Shown: piece by piece, positions 12,738 to 26,166 of the stretch
Numbering within the stretch: position 1 is the first letter of the stretch
Layout of the letters: each line of letters starts with the position of its first letter
From: Archilochus colubris
Lineage: Eukaryota; Chordata; Aves; Apodiformes; Trochilidae
DNA length: 64,000 nt
Direction of reading: 5' to 3'
Assembly: GCA_023079485.1 (NCBI GenBank)
Contig: CM041083.1
Location: 152,104,552-152,168,551, forward strand
The notes under the pieces: generated by a model
The model's input: only the letters and a program-made list of their open reading frames with translations
Told to the model about the DNA's origin: nothing
Databases searched by the model: none
Made by a program: the position numbers and the translations under genes

Positions 12738-14661
12738 TTCTCTTCTCCTCATGGTCCCCCTTCTAACTTCACACGTTTCATTCTTGACTATTTTGTCTCA
12801 GAGTAACAGAGAGAGGAAGCAAAATTCTTTAAACCAAAGACATCATTATGTTTTACAATAAGGACTATGTGCAGTAAGCTCAAAAAGGGCTATATTTAAA
12901 ATCTTAACTTATAACAAATACTCAAGAAAACATTATCTTTAAAATAAAACAGCAGTTTTATGATCACAAGGTGTAAAAGAAAGGAACAAAAAAGCAGCTC
13001 GGTGAACTATTAAATATAAAATGGAAATATTAAATGCAAAACTAAATCTCTCCTAAGGGGGTAATAACTACAAAATGTCCTTAAATATAAGCTTCTACCT
13101 AATAACACAGCCAAGGAAAAGCCCTTGCATGAAGGAAATTACAGATTTTAATCCTCTGCTCTGAAGGAAACCCTTAAATTAGATGACTATTTCTATTTAG
13201 TCTTAAAACAACAAGAATAAGTCATGAGGAATCAAGTCCCTCATGAGACTGATCAAACTGAATCTGCAGTTTCCTCTACTATGCTGACAATTATTTACAA
13301 TAAAATCAAAATGAGAAAGGGAAATTGTCTGTGGGGACCACTGAGCCAAGTAATAGCTTCAGTACAATGCAGTCACACAGCAGAAAGCAAATTAAAATGT
13401 AAATAGAATTTTAATATGGTTGAACTAGGCCTCACTTTACTTACAGGATGCTTGCTTGCAGCTTTTAGGTAATGTATTAGGAGTAACAAAACCAGTGATT
13501 ATTAGTGATAATCTTTATGTTACCAGCGATTTGTTGAAAATAATATGAGGTTAAAACTGTGTTAGGCAAAACCAAGAAAATGAGCTTACAAACTACTTAA
13601 GCTTAAATTGCCATGACATAATGGGAGCACAATGCAGAGTCATGCTGTAACTTAAAATTTAAAGTTTCACTCTGTACATTTACAAACCTTACAAATAGCA
13701 GCTATATTGCCCCATCTTGCAAATCACAGAGCCCATAGGTACAACATAAAGAGCAAGAGTACGTATAATAATTATTTTTAGATATCTAACAATAAATAAA
13801 TTTATTTATACACACATAAAATATTTTACATGAAAAAAGGCATGCTATATTTCAGTAGAAAAATAACACATTGATTTTTGAAAGAAATTTTCTCAGACAC
13901 ATAATCAGCCTGACCCTGCAAAACACTGATGTTATGCTTTGCACAGCTTTATCTTATTCAAAAAAGGCAGCCAGCCCATGGCTATCACCATGCTGCTAGT
14001 GGAGGGAAAAATCCATTGGAACTGAGATGCATTTCTCTTCATTCTTTAAGAGTTAATTAAGTTAATTGTCTCCCATCATCACACAGAGAATCCATTGAAA
14101 AGGGCAACAAAATTGATGAGATACGGACAACTGGAAGTGTATCTGACCCAGAGTCCCTACATGCCTTGGAAAACACTTGTTCTAAAGTGATTCAGGCCTG
14201 GCAGGTGAAAACATGCCCATGCAGGCTATATTTATAGATCAAATAAATAATTAAAAAAAGTCACTGGAGAAGGAGCAACATTGCAGCCTTTCTTTGTGGC
14301 AAGAGTATCCTAACCACTGAACTACAGAACTAGTTTCTTGCTTTGCTTCTGTACCAGTGAATATTAAACAGTTATAAAGACCAGAACAGCTGCAACATGG
14401 AAGTCTAGGAATTATTTACAGCAAAATAAATAAGCCAGAAAACACCTAACTCTCAGTAATCAACTGTATTTTAGACATTGTCCAAAAAATACAACATAAA
14501 TGGCCACTGTACAGATGTTGAATGGCTGTGCAGCTGATCTACAGTAAATTTTTAGCATTCTATATTGTGACCTGGTATACATATGCATCTGAAATACACT
14601 TAAATAGCAAATATAAAGCGTTCTCTTCTGGAACTCCAGGATCAGCTGATTTCTACCACAA

Positions 14662-14687
14662 CACTCCTCCAGTGCTGTGGAGGAGTG
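14662..14687. repeat. 10-bp perfect inverted repeat
   Basis: CACTCCTCCA (14662-14671) and TGGAGGAGTG (14678-14687) are exact complements separated by six bases. It is a small potential hairpin in intronic DNA, with no associated gene. Confidence 0.7.
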
Positions 14688-15280
14688 CCCAGATCTAACT
14701 TTAAGCCCTCACTGCAAGCTGAAATTTGTAGATTTGGTAAAAATTGACACTAAATTTATCAATACCTCTTTTAAAAATCAAAGTGCAGTTGCCTATGCCT
14801 GCTGATGACCTGTTTCAGTAAATGTTTGCCTTATTGCCACTATTAAAATTGCTTTGCCACTTGCTGCATTACATGACACAGACATACCTTTCTACTTCAT
14901 TCCAGAAGAAGAACAGAAAGAAAAGTAGATAATCACTTCTCAATTTGCATATAAAGGAATTGCCAGATGCTAAGCAAAGAGGTAAACAACAACTTTTTCA
15001 GTATGTGCACGTAATCTACTTGCACGTTTCTCCCTCTCTGGCAGGAGGGAAGCAGTTCACCCCGAGCAGTAAGTCAGCTTTCATTTATTTCAGGATAAAA
15101 GCACACACCTCCAAGCAGTTGATAGACTGGAAATTCAAATATTAGCTTATTGCTCAACAACCTGTTTGTGTTCCCAGATCTTACCCATGCCCTTGAGCTA
15201 TATTAGAAGAGTGACTGTAAGGGTTCAGAGAGTAGGGAACTTCTGAGGGCTGTTACTTAAGAGTTTGTATAATAAATTTC

Positions 15281-16330
15281 CAACTTACAGCTCTCTAACC
15301 ACACTTCCACAAGTCTGTAGCTTCCCATGGGATTGTTATGACCCAGGTGCCAGACCTGGCATTAAACCTCACACAATTAACCTTGGCCCATTTGTCCAAC
15401 CTGTCCAGCTCCCACTGTGAGGCTTCCCTACCCTCCAGCAGACTGACACAGCCACCTAGTTTGGTGTCATCTGCAAATTTACTGAGGGTACACTCAGTCC
15501 CCTCATGAAATCATATTAAAGAGAACAGGACCCAGAGCTGAACCCTGGGGGACACCACTCGTGACCGCTCACCAGCCAGGTTTTGTTTCATTGACTACTT
15601 CTCTCTCAGCCCAATCATCCAGCCAATTTTTATCCAATGCAGGGTATATTTATCAAAGCCAAGTGCCATAAGTTTCTGAAGAAGAATGGTGTGAGAGACA
15701 GTGTCAAAAGCTTTACTGAAGTCCAGATAGACAACATCCACAGCTCTTCCCTCATCCACTAGGCAAGTTATCTTGTTGTAGAATGAGATCAGGTTTGTCA
15801 GACAGGACCTACCTTTTGTAAACCCATGCTGACTGGGACTGGTCACCTGGTTATACTTTATGTACCATATGATGGTGCTCAAGGTGACCTGCTCCACAAG
15901 GTCACAGGTCTGCAGTTCCCTGCATCATCCTTTCGGCCCTTCTTGTAAATGGGTGTTACATTTGCCAGTTTCCAATCAACTGGGATCTCCTCTGTTCATC
16001 AGGACTGCTGATAAATAATGGAGAGTGGCTTGGTGAGCACTTCTGCCAGCTCCTGTTGTACGCTCAAGTGGATCCTATCTGGTCCCATGGACTTGGGCAC
16101 ATCCATGCAGCACAACAGGGCACTGATCATTTCCTCCTGAACTACGGGGGCTTCATTCTGCTCCCCATCTTGGGCTTCCAATTCAGGGAGTGGCACTCTC
16201 AGGGAGCAACTGGCATTGACAAAGACTGAGGCAAATACAAGAGTTGCCTGACTTAAAACATGAAACTTGTGACTGTCAGCTTTTGATCCATCATTATTCC
16301 CAGAACTTTTCCTACAGAACAGATCCATTT
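15281..16330 (-). mobile_element. CR1 LINE, decayed reverse transcriptase (ORF2) fragment
   Basis: This is a jockey-superfamily LINE fragment. The minus-strand frame at 15595-15897 carries the reverse transcriptase core HGFTKGRSCL and YLDFSKAFDTVSH. Further downstream, at about 15455-15480, the minus strand reads FADDTKLGG, the catalytic YADD-box equivalent, and near 15340 it reads LGHNNPM. The frame at 15999-16328 contains GPDRIH, AEVLTKPLSIIYQQS and an upstream acidic block, the region before the RT fingers. The frames are separated by stops and shifts, so the element is dead. It is truncated at both ends and lies in GPC5 intron 2. Confidence 0.9.
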
Positions 16331-18873
16331 TAAGTTATCCCCCATCCTGTCATGTCTTCCTCTGTTTCTCCCCAGCCAAATGTAGCATCTTACACTGTTC
16401 ATACAGAACATGTTTTTTAGACTTTATCTCCAATTTGACAAGATTATTTTAAGTTCTTATTAAAACACTTGACCTGCTGACTTTTTTTTTTCTAAACAAA
16501 ATGAATAAAGATATTAAATGAAAATTTTTCCATGTGCACTTGGAAATCTGAAAGGCTAGAAAAAATTTTATCTTTGAAACAACACTAAACATTCATTCAA
16601 ACCCACCAACTTTATACTGCCTTCCCTGTTGAAGTTCAGTCTTCTTTCAAACTTCTACATTTTGTCAGCAATTAGATTCTCAAAATTCTCAGAATAAGGA
16701 GGAAGCAGACATCCACAGTTCTGTGCAAATTCAGACTTTCTATAGCTACTGCTCTCAAAGGAACGATGCTTTAAATTTTTACTTCATGGATATTTTTTTC
16801 TGGTACATGAGCACTATATAAAATATTAAAAATTTAAATTAGTATATGTCTACACTTACCTCTGTGTTACAGAGATAAACCAAAATAGTAGTTAGCTTGG
16901 CCCTAACAAAAATATTGAATATGAAAAAACCTCAATATTCACCAAGAATGGAAGTCTGAACAGTGTACCTACATCAGCTTAATTGTAACTCATGTATTAT
17001 TTCAAGTAGGAGAACTAATTAAGTGACAGTAAATAAACACAGGCTGATATAAGAATTTATGAGCTCAAGTGAATGTTAAAACACATATAATTTAAGAAAA
17101 GACTGATCTGGTGAAAACCATTGTTACAGAAGCCAAATAAATCCCCATATATATATATATAAATACACACACACCAGAAATTCCTGTAGCACTGCATATA
17201 TTTATGTAAGTATCTAAAAGATAAGAATGAGATACAATGGAAATAAATCCTTCTAGAATGATAAAAGACTTGCTTGCAATACAGAAATGAACCTCAGGAT
17301 TAATAATGAAATTTTAAGTATTAATCTGAATCTCCATATTTCTGCTCCTTGAACAGCTGCTTAATTCTCTGTTTTATGTATATATAGACATACTGAGTCC
17401 AATTCTAATTTTATCCTGCTTTTGTATTATAAAAGAATTAAAATACTATCTCAATAGATTAATTCTGAAGTTAATAAGGCTTGTATAAAAGCTTTTCTCC
17501 TTACACCAACAAGTGGATATAATAATTTTCCTGTGTTACTAAAATTCCCAACTTCCTGAGTCCATCAGGGAATGTGATCGTAGCTGTGGGGAAGGTCTGC
17601 AGAGCAACAGAAAACTAGGAGAATAATTGGTGAACCGGACCCTTTTTTGAGACCCTTTATCCCTCAATATAACAATAGAGTGACAGTCAGGTCTCTTAGT
17701 CCGTCAACTTTTCTGACTTTAATAATATCACTCCATTTCATTTGATGAATAGAAGTTGGGATTTACAGGTGTGTGGATTTTAGCTTATTTACATCACAAC
17801 TTATAACTGATATGGAGCCAAGAAAAAAGAAAATGCTGGAAATTCAAAGTAGTTCTTTGAATCACAAATCATCTGGAGAGTCGTTTATCATTTGAAACCA
17901 TAAGTGAGATACAGCAGCTTCTCTAAATCCTCCTTCAAATCATTTGTCAGAAAATTTCACAAATGGAACAATTGAATCAGTGCCAGGGCAGATGTAGTTT
18001 TACAAGGATGAACAGGTATTCTATTATTTTTTATGGCTTATTTCTTACCATGAGACCAGGGAAAGCTGCACAGAAGATTTCAACATATTTTCTAATTTGC
18101 ACGGTTTATTTTAGTGACCGACTGCAACTTTATCATACCAAGCTGTAGTAAATATACTGTTACCTAGAATAATATAATAATTTGACTATGACTTCTCTTA
18201 ATTCTGATTAAGAATAGAGTGGGCATTCATCTATTTTGCAGTAATAATTTCATAGAAGAACATGAAACCACATGAGCAAAACCTGATTCACTATACTCCT
18301 GAACTTACATCACAACGGTATTAGTTTTCCTACACAGTAGAAAAAGTGTCAGGAAATCTTGTATTGAAGAATGCAGTTTATTATCTCTTTCTTACAAAGA
18401 AACACTTGCCAAGTCCACTGTTTTGGTAACAGGTTGCAAAATTCATAAATGATTCACAGTTCCATAATATTAAATCAATTGTAGACTACTAGAGTTGCTA
18501 AATACAGCTACACAAAGTTAAGTTCACTTGCTTTGAGACTCTCCAACCTAGTTATTATCTCTAAATTTCCCATTCAACCAGATAAACTGCTATCTTGTTC
18601 TGTGTCACACATTTTAAAGGGTTATGAGCTTTCTGTGTGTAAAAATAGTGAAGTGACACAAGATCTGCTATTCCACTGCAGAGAGCTCCATCCCACTCAA
18701 AATCACCAGATTCTTAGATGACTCTTCAATTCCTCTATAAGTTTTTACAAACTACAGTGGTTTTTTTTCTCCTTACACAAAAACTGGCACTGTGTTGTGA
18801 CTATACAATGATCTTGGTGGCACATCTTCCTCTTGCTTGGAGATACAGACAAAGGTCAGTGTGAATTTTGAGT

Positions 18874-18980
18874 GATGTGGCACTCAGTGCCATAGTCTAG
18901 CAACCGCAACGGTGGTAAAAGGGTTGGACTCGATGATCTCTGAGGTCCCTTCCAACCCACCCAATTCTATGATTCTATGA
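18874..18980 (+). mobile_element. CR1 LINE, extreme 3' end
   Basis: About 107 bp with the CR1 tail signature: GATGTGGCACTCAGTGCCAT, then GGGTTGGACTCGATGATCTC, ending ATTCTATGATTCTATGA. Strongly 5'-truncated. The TG/TA microsatellite begins just downstream. Confidence 0.92.
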
Positions 18981-18987
18981 ACTGTAC

Positions 18988-19090
18988 AAAACCAGTGTGT
19001 GTGTGTGCTTATATATATATATAAATATATATGCATATATATATATTATATGCATATATAAATATAGATATATATATAGAGAGAGAGATG
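18988..19090. repeat. (TG)n-(TA)n-(GA)n compound microsatellite
   Basis: A GTGTGTGTGTG run passes into long TATATA blocks interrupted by ATGCATAT and ends in AGAGAGAGAGA. It begins within about 10 bp of the end of the CR1 tail, a common site of microsatellite birth. Confidence 0.9.
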
Positions 19091-20347
19091 TCTATAGCAT
19101 ATAGAATAAATGTTAAAAAGCTTTTGTTCTTATGGTTTCCACTAGAATGGAGATATTATGGCAATTCCTGTAGAAAATTCATAAGCTTTTCTCAGTTGTT
19201 TTTAAGATAATAAATACTAAACATGCAGAGATGAGCAGGAATGTTATCCTATCAAAATAACTGCCTTGAAACATGATCATCACACAGTTTAATTTCTGTA
19301 ATAATTATTCTCAAGGGAATAATGATTTCTTCCTCTCCATAATACATCTCCTACTTACCAGTAATCTCTTATTTAACTTCACTCTTACCTATCCTTCTGT
19401 TCCTTTACTGCACTTCAAAGGTATTAAAAAGAAACAAGATCACACTGAAAAAGCAAATACACTTTCTAAAACACCCTGAAATGCAAGGAAAAAAAAATGC
19501 TAGGAAGCAGTAAACATGTAGTGAAATTTGCACCACGTAACTTGACATATCTTAAGAGACATGAAATTTTTGCAACAGTTGAAAATTGTCAATAGAGAGC
19601 TACTGTCAGCAGACAGCACTTACCACAAGATAAAATCACAGGATGTTTGTGAACAAACATTAGAAGTTGTCAAAGATATGTCAATATATATATATATTTG
19701 CTCTCATATAAAGATACATGCACATGCATACAGTTAACAGATAGGAGAGATGCCTCATTCACAAACACAGTCATCCTAAAGTACTTAGAATGTACTCATC
19801 CTTAAGTACCCAGTATCTCTAGGGTACTGTATTTAAGACAGAGGGAAAACACACCTCTGAAGATCTCCAGAGGCAGGTACAGATTACTTACATTTATTAC
19901 TTATTTGTTCTGCTTGGCTCCATTCCACCTCCTCTAGGTCAAAGTATCCAACCCTTGATAGACTTGAAAAAGAGGCAGGTGGCAACAGTGGCAAAGTCCA
20001 TGACACCCTCTGCACACACCCCAAAAGTCCCCTTCCCACTTTCTGTGGAACTGCTGAGATGTCTGTCCAGATGCCAAAGTAGCGGAAGTGGTCCCTGCAT
20101 TCCCAGCTGCACGGCCCAGCCTTAGCTAAATGCAAAAAGAATACCTACAGATTTGGTGGTGAATGCTGAGACAGACACCCTTTCATACAGTAATTCAGAT
20201 TGGGAAGGGCCTTCAGAGATGTCTCCAGTTCAAAAACCTGCTCAAAGCAGGGTAAAAACTGAATTCAGGTATCAAGTCTTACTATGTTCCTAGAGTTCAA
20301 AACCCAAACATTATTACTATTATGGATTCTAAATTTGAAATAATTTA

Positions 20348-21092
20348 GAATCATAGAATCATAGAATCATAGAATCAGCTGGGTTGGAAGGGATCTCTGA
20401 GATCATCAAGTCCAACTCTTGATCCACTACCGCTGCAGTTACTCGACTATGGCACTGAGTGCCACATCCAGTCTCTTATTAAATATCTCCAGGGACAGAG
20501 AATCCACTACTTCCCTGGGCAGCCCATTCCAATGCTTGATCACCCTCTCTGTAAAGAAATTCTTTCTAGTATCCAGCCTAAACCTCCCCTGGCACAACTT
20601 GAGACCGTGCCCCTTGTCTTGCTGAGAGTTGCCTGGCAAAAAAGACCAACGCCCCCCTGGCTCCAGCCTCCTTTCAGGGAGTTGTAGAGAGTGATGAGGT
20701 CTCCTCTGAGCCTCCTCTTTTCCAGGCAGAACACCCCCAGCTCCCTCAGCCCTTCCTCACAGGACTTGTGCTGGATCCCTTCACCAGCCTGGTTGCCCTC
20801 CTTTGGACCCACTCCAGCACCTCAATTTCCTTCTTCAACTGAGGGACCCAGAACTGGACACAGTACTAGAGGTGTGGCCTCACCAGGGCTGAGTACAGGG
20901 GCAGAATCCCTTCCCTGGACCTGCTGGCCACGCTGTTCCTGATGCAATCCAGGATGCCATTGGCCTTCTTGGCCACCTGGGCACACTGCTGGCTCATGTT
21001 CAGCTTCCTGTCAATCCAGACTCCCAGGTCCCTTTATGCCTGGCTGCTCTCAGCCACTCTGTGCCCAGCCTGTAGTGCTGCATGGGGTTGAA
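20348..21092 (-). mobile_element. CR1 LINE, about 745-bp 3' fragment
   Basis: It begins on the plus strand with four ATCATAGA units, the complement of the CR1 3' terminal repeat. It continues through the CR1 3' UTR and tail of ORF2, including AAATTCTTTCTAGTATCCAG and CACTCCAGCACCTC, to about 21092. The subfamily matches the copies at 18874 and 52080 (shared 'ggcactgagtgccacatcc' block). The frames at 20419-20942 on either strand lie inside it and are not host genes. Confidence 0.93.
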
Positions 21093-23195
21093 TTTTATTT
21101 ACCAAGTGTAACAATTCTTTAAAAATGAGTGGTATGTGCAAAAGTATGTTTCCCAGAAATAACTACTTCAAGGTTAAACAAGGTTTAAAATCTAAATACC
21201 TAAATCCATGGAATATTCTCTCTATGTTATACTCCTTTACATAAAAATATGTATACTTCTTTAAATAAAAGCAAATTAAAAGACAAAAGTACTTAAAAAC
21301 AAGTGTATAAGGTGTATAAAATATATATACTTTAAAGTATATGCTTTGGAAAATATTTGTTTAAAAGCAAAAGATGGAAAAATGCCAGTGGGAGAGGTAA
21401 TTAGTGTCAGCCCACATATCTGGGAAGGATGGCTTGAGTTCCTGCAACAAGAACTGCTCACTTGTGTTTCACAGATAAAGTGGAACAGTGTTAATTCTCA
21501 AGCAGTCCTGACACTGTCCCTTTATAGTGAGGATATATCATTACTGGGCTACAGAGGCAGGCTCCTTGAGTTGGGTAAATGCTTCTTGAATTGCTTTTTT
21601 ATGCTGTAAAATAACATTACTGGGAGAGTGGGAAGTGCCTTTTTCCCACATTAGCCTCTGAACTGGTGTTTAGGGCATCTAAACATAGTTTGAATCTTTA
21701 CAAGCTGGCCTAGAACCCCCATGCTGTGTAACTGCTCAGATTGCACCTGAGCAAAGCTCAACCATTTCTCCTCAAAGGTGTGCGGGTATCCATGTCTTTC
21801 AGGAGGAGCTCACCTCCAGGGGAGATGTACATTTCAACCACTCTGAAAACGCTCCACTGACTGAGCCCCTCGTGATACAAATGCAACATAAAGGTAGTTT
21901 CTGGGTCCTGATTTCACTTAACTTCGCTTAAATGTCACTTAATCCCATTTTTGTGAAGACTGGGAAATCCTGGGAGAAAGACTGAGAAATCTAGTCTACA
22001 GCCATAGGTCAGCAAAGCCACTTATGATACTAATTACATTTAAAAATAGGGTTAATATATAGAAGTTGGAAGGAAGAGCAAGAGGGAGGGAAGAAGGAAG
22101 GCTTCTTCACACATTTTATCAGTGCTCTCCTGATCATGAAAACCATTGACAGCTGTGTTAGGTAGGCTAAATGGCAAAACTCCCAGAAGGCAGAGAGCAT
22201 CTACAATCTGTTTTTAGTATAAACTTAAATTTCAAAAAGGGAAGGTTTTAGCATCCCCTACTCAACTTTGGTACATTTTATGACCCTAGGCAGTTGTTTT
22301 TATTATGCTAATTATTTTAGCATCATGAGTTAAACCAGGAGTCATCAGAACAACTTCCTAAGCCTGTAAGAAGTTACCATCTTATCCTGTCCAACCAAGT
22401 GGTCGTTAAGGCCATAAGTACACACCACTACCCAAGACTACAGGGCTTTGTCCTCAACCCATGTGAACTTTATATCCCTTCCTATCACATACAACCTCAT
22501 ATCACCACTATCTTCCCACTTCCTAAACAATTTCTGCATTAAATTAGGCCTTATTAGTTCAGAGAAAACTAACAGTATGCAGGGTAATTCCTAAAAGGCA
22601 ATCCCATCACCAGCCCAAATATCTATTAGTTTATCAGGTAGCTTCCTATTGTGAATGGGAACAAATGTCACTCAACCTCCAAGTATGTTTTTTTGAATTA
22701 TTTTTAGAAACTCAGACTTATTTATTTATTTATTTTAAACTCAACAGGTAAAAAACTATATCCCAGAAATGAACCTCAAAACCAAATTAGTCAAGTATTT
22801 CTACTGGTGTAAGAGGCAGTATTTCTGGTGGGCAGAAATACTAGAATTACAAAATTTCTCTTTTCTAGCACTCCAGACATTAATTTTGCATTTAAATAAT
22901 GTCCAAGATGTTCAATAGGACCAATGTTCAAGAGGAATACCAAGTTACTAATTCACAACAAAGCATCTTACTAAAATGGTTTCTTGTTCTTCCTCAAATA
23001 TTTTTTAAAACCCACAAATTCCAAAAGCAATGTGGTTTCTATTCACCTGTATGATTTAATCCTCCTTCGAAAGCATAAAAGCATAGAGAGAAACTAAAAA
23101 TTAACATGTAACTTCTATCACATCCATAAACTATTCAAAGATGAAAATCAAGAAAAACATGAATAAAATTTGAAACAAAAAGGAGAAGGTCTTAC

Positions 23196-23357
23196 CTTGA
23201 AAAGCAGCTGCATTACGAGATATTAGAAACTTTAACACAGCACTTGAGGTTTGAAGCACTTGCTGTATATCTTGCCTTGCTGCAGCCTGATATCTTTCTT
23301 CCATTTTTTTGGTACAGCATGTTGGTTTTTTAGAAGTACAAACCTGGAGATCAGCCC
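23196..23357 (-). CDS. GPC5: glypican-5, coding exon 2
   Basis: GPC5 is a GPI-anchored heparan sulfate proteoglycan core protein of the cell surface that modulates growth factor and Hedgehog signalling. This 162-bp exon follows acceptor CTCTTCCTCTAG and ends at donor CAAG/GTAAGA. Its first two bases complete the split Gly codon from exon 1 (phase 1), then 53 codons follow and one base is left over. The reading starts [14 protein letters not shown], continues [18 protein letters not shown] and ends [11 protein letters not shown]. These are the conserved glypican N-lobe residues with three invariant cysteines (residues 71, 78 and 79, counting from the exon 1 start) and the amphipathic helix after KMEE. 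The wording KKPTCC...ISRNAAAFQ matches GPC5 rather than GPC3, GPC1 or GPC4/6. No stop or frameshift is present. Confidence 0.97.
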
Positions 23358-23654
23358 CTAGAGGAAGAGATAATTATATTGATTACTACAAAATAGAAGT
23401 ACACGATACACAGATACATAGAAAACAGTCACTTTTCTTTTCTCTGCATAGGTATAAATACATTAAAGGAATACTCAAAGCTTTAAGGCTCTAAACAAAA
23501 AATAGAAGGGGATTCTAACTAAAATTCTTTGGGATGATTATACTTTGTATAGTTAATCAATGTCATACCATTTCCCTGCCACTGTAATCTTCCTTTAGCT
23601 GTGAAAACTGCTAACTAATGTTGGTAAAATACATTGAATGTGCATGGTACATTG

Positions 23655-23812
23655 TTGTACAGGTGGGAGATGCCCCCATCCCTGGAAACATTCAAGGTCA
23701 TGCTGGACAGGGCTCTTAGTGACCTGATTTAGTTGAAGACATCTCTGTTCACTACAGGGGCTTGGACTGAATGACTTTTAAAGGTCTCTTCCAACACAAA
23801 CTAATCTACAAG
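23655..23812 (+). mobile_element. CR1 LINE 3' end, degraded
   Basis: It matches the CR1 tail in order: CATCCCTGGAAACATTCAAGG, 'atgctggacagggctctta', 'ggcttggactgaatgactttt', 'ggtctcttccaaca'. The terminal ATTCTATGA units are eroded. It lies about 300 bp upstream, in transcription order, of GPC5 exon 2. Confidence 0.75.
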
Positions 23813-26166
23813 TCTACACTCATCTGGAATACTGAATTTCTGGCATTCTTGTTCTTCTGTAAATCTTCCACTGGAAAAAGCTGCTAAATATTATAAACAC
23901 AGCAGTGGAAAGCCCATCCTGATAAGGTTATAACAAATACTCTCATATAATATTTTATATGAAGTCCTAAATTCCAGTCTAATTTCTCTTACTGTGCCTT
24001 TCTCCGATGTCTAACCTTCCCATGTATCTGCCATGTTGATTCACCACTTCATTAAAGGGTCAGGAAATGTTCCTAGAAGGGAATACCTTTTCAAATCTTG
24101 GGCATTCTGAAATTCAAAAGGGGCAATTCAGTCCTGTTTTATAACAGCTCTTTGTTTCATATATTTTTTTTACAACTGGAGCATAACCAAGCATGAAAAT
24201 AACTTATTCACCTTCGTAGCTATCACGTATTATTTTAAATATTTTTCACACTGTATCTAAACAATGCTTTCTAAAATGAGGAAACAAGCATTTAATGAAA
24301 GCAGGAAGATGTGAAAAATAAAAGATATATTATATTCTGTTTCACTGACAGATACCACAATATTTGTCTCAAAGGATGAAACTTTTGTTATCTGCTCTGT
24401 GTTCTAAAATCTAGTTCTGTGGTTGCATGTATACGCATCACTCTTTCTTCAGAACAGGCAAAAAAAAAAGGGAAGATCATGATCAGGAGAAAAAAAGTAA
24501 GAGCCAAAAGCCAAAACTTAAATCTGTGTTGCTCTTGGCTCTATACTTGCTTTCAACTCTTACACCACCTCTTTGTATTTAACCTTTTAAGACATCAGCC
24601 AAGGGATGAACAGAACTACAGGGTCGTGCCATTCAATTTTCATACAGCCTATTTCTCCCCCTCTCCTTGTGTAATTTCAGGACTGCTATACAAAGAGTTA
24701 GTTGTTACTGTAGTAATGATTATTTCACTAATTTTTAAAAAGGGAAAACTACTATAGTTGTTTATATTTTAGCACTGATTAATGTCATCAACATAAAATA
24801 CACAGAGATACCATGCTTTTGCCCCCAGTGCCTTCCCTGAAAATATAAGATGTTAAACTGTATATCCACCACCACTTTGTACTTAACCTTTTATTTTCCT
24901 CCCTCTAAAAGTATAAAATTGAACATTGCTTTTAAACATTTTTTCCCCTGTTTTTCTCTGCAGTATGAATACAGCTATTGGGAAAGGGAGGCCTTACACA
25001 TTTTTCACCCTAAGCATTCTATGAGTTATCTTATGTAAATAAAGTGTCTTAACTAATACAATCCAGAAAACTAAGAAAGAAAAGTCAAGGTACTGAGGGA
25101 TGCATTCTGGAAGAATGGCAAAATGTTCACATTCATCATATCAAACTCCTGTTTCTTTATCCACATGTTGTTTGTAAAAATCTTAGTGAAGGGATTCCTG
25201 GCCCTGGAACTTCACTTCAGCTACACAGTGTGAAAAAAATATATATTATTTACTTAGAGTAATCACAATCCTAACTCACTGTGTTATATTTACACAGGTA
25301 GAAAATATCCAGAAGTTTCCTTAGAAATCATATTTAGAAAAGCAAAAGACTAGAATGAAAAAGGTAAATTATGCAGACCATAAAAAAATAATCTGTGAGT
25401 AATCTGAAAGTCCTGAATGAACACTTGTCTCTACAATACCACACAGATGCAATTTGATTCCCATGACAAATAAGCAAATTCCCTTGCTAACTGCAGATAA
25501 TATGGTCTCAGATTTGCTGAATTTTTCGTTCTGACATTGGTAGTTTCACACCTTCACCATTTCTCATCCCCGCATACAAAAGAAGGTGTTGAAGTAGGAT
25601 ACCTTTTAATCTTCAGTATTAAATAGTACAGAAATTCTCTTAACTTTTAAAAGATCTCTTCTGCTTCTTTATTTGGGTCATATGATATAAGTTTTCAGGC
25701 AAAACTAATTCATTTTAGTGAGGTGTGCTGCTCAGGCATTAATACAGATCCATATTTACAAAGACAAAAGTTTGACTCCATATACAGCTTACTGTCCATG
25801 TTATGTGCCTTGTATCAAATCCATTTCACAGACATTAAGAGTAGTAAACACCCTTATGTTAAAATAAAAGCAGTAGACACTTCAAGAAATCCTACTACCA
25901 TACAGAATCCCCAGATCTGAGATTGTCTTCAGTAGCATGGTAAACTAAGAATCTAACTTCTGGATGTGCAGAAGGCAAGTGATATCCCTGTAATCCCACC
26001 AGCAGTTTAATACAGAGTGATTCACACACCTACAAGCCACAGTCCAGGAAGGTGAACACCTTCACTATCACAACAGAAGGTTAAAACTCTATTCTAATTC
26101 TGTGAGCATTAAGAAATGTTGATTCTTAAGTGATATACTATTGCTGCAAGATATCCTTTTCCTCAT

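Larger units (their letters stand above)
1..23195 (-). other. GPC5: GPC5 intron 2 (partial, runs off left edge)
   Basis: AT-rich non-coding sequence downstream of the GPC5 exon 2 donor on the minus strand. I looked for the next, long glypican exon, which should continue the frame after FQ with a Glu-type codon, and found none. Open frames here are short and unlike glypican. Apart from the repeats listed separately, the stretches 1-4047, 5631-12562, 12738-15280, 16331-18873, 19091-20347 and 21093-23195 show nothing recognisable except short inverted repeats. Very large introns are typical of GPC5 in vertebrates, so an absent exon 3 is expected. Confidence 0.85.

Noticed and set aside
12526..12752. 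Two hydrophobic minus-strand frames rich in Val, Phe, Gly, Trp and Cys
   Set aside because: Artefacts of the T/G-only strand, which cannot encode TAA or TAG and gives Val/Phe/Gly/Trp/Cys/Leu.
20419..20942. Open frames on both strands
   Set aside because: Inside the CR1 fragment; they recur at other CR1 copies (for example 43217 and 52094).
1..23195. GPC5 exon 3 sought in the left part
   Set aside because: No frame with glypican residues after FQ was found; it most likely lies beyond the window.
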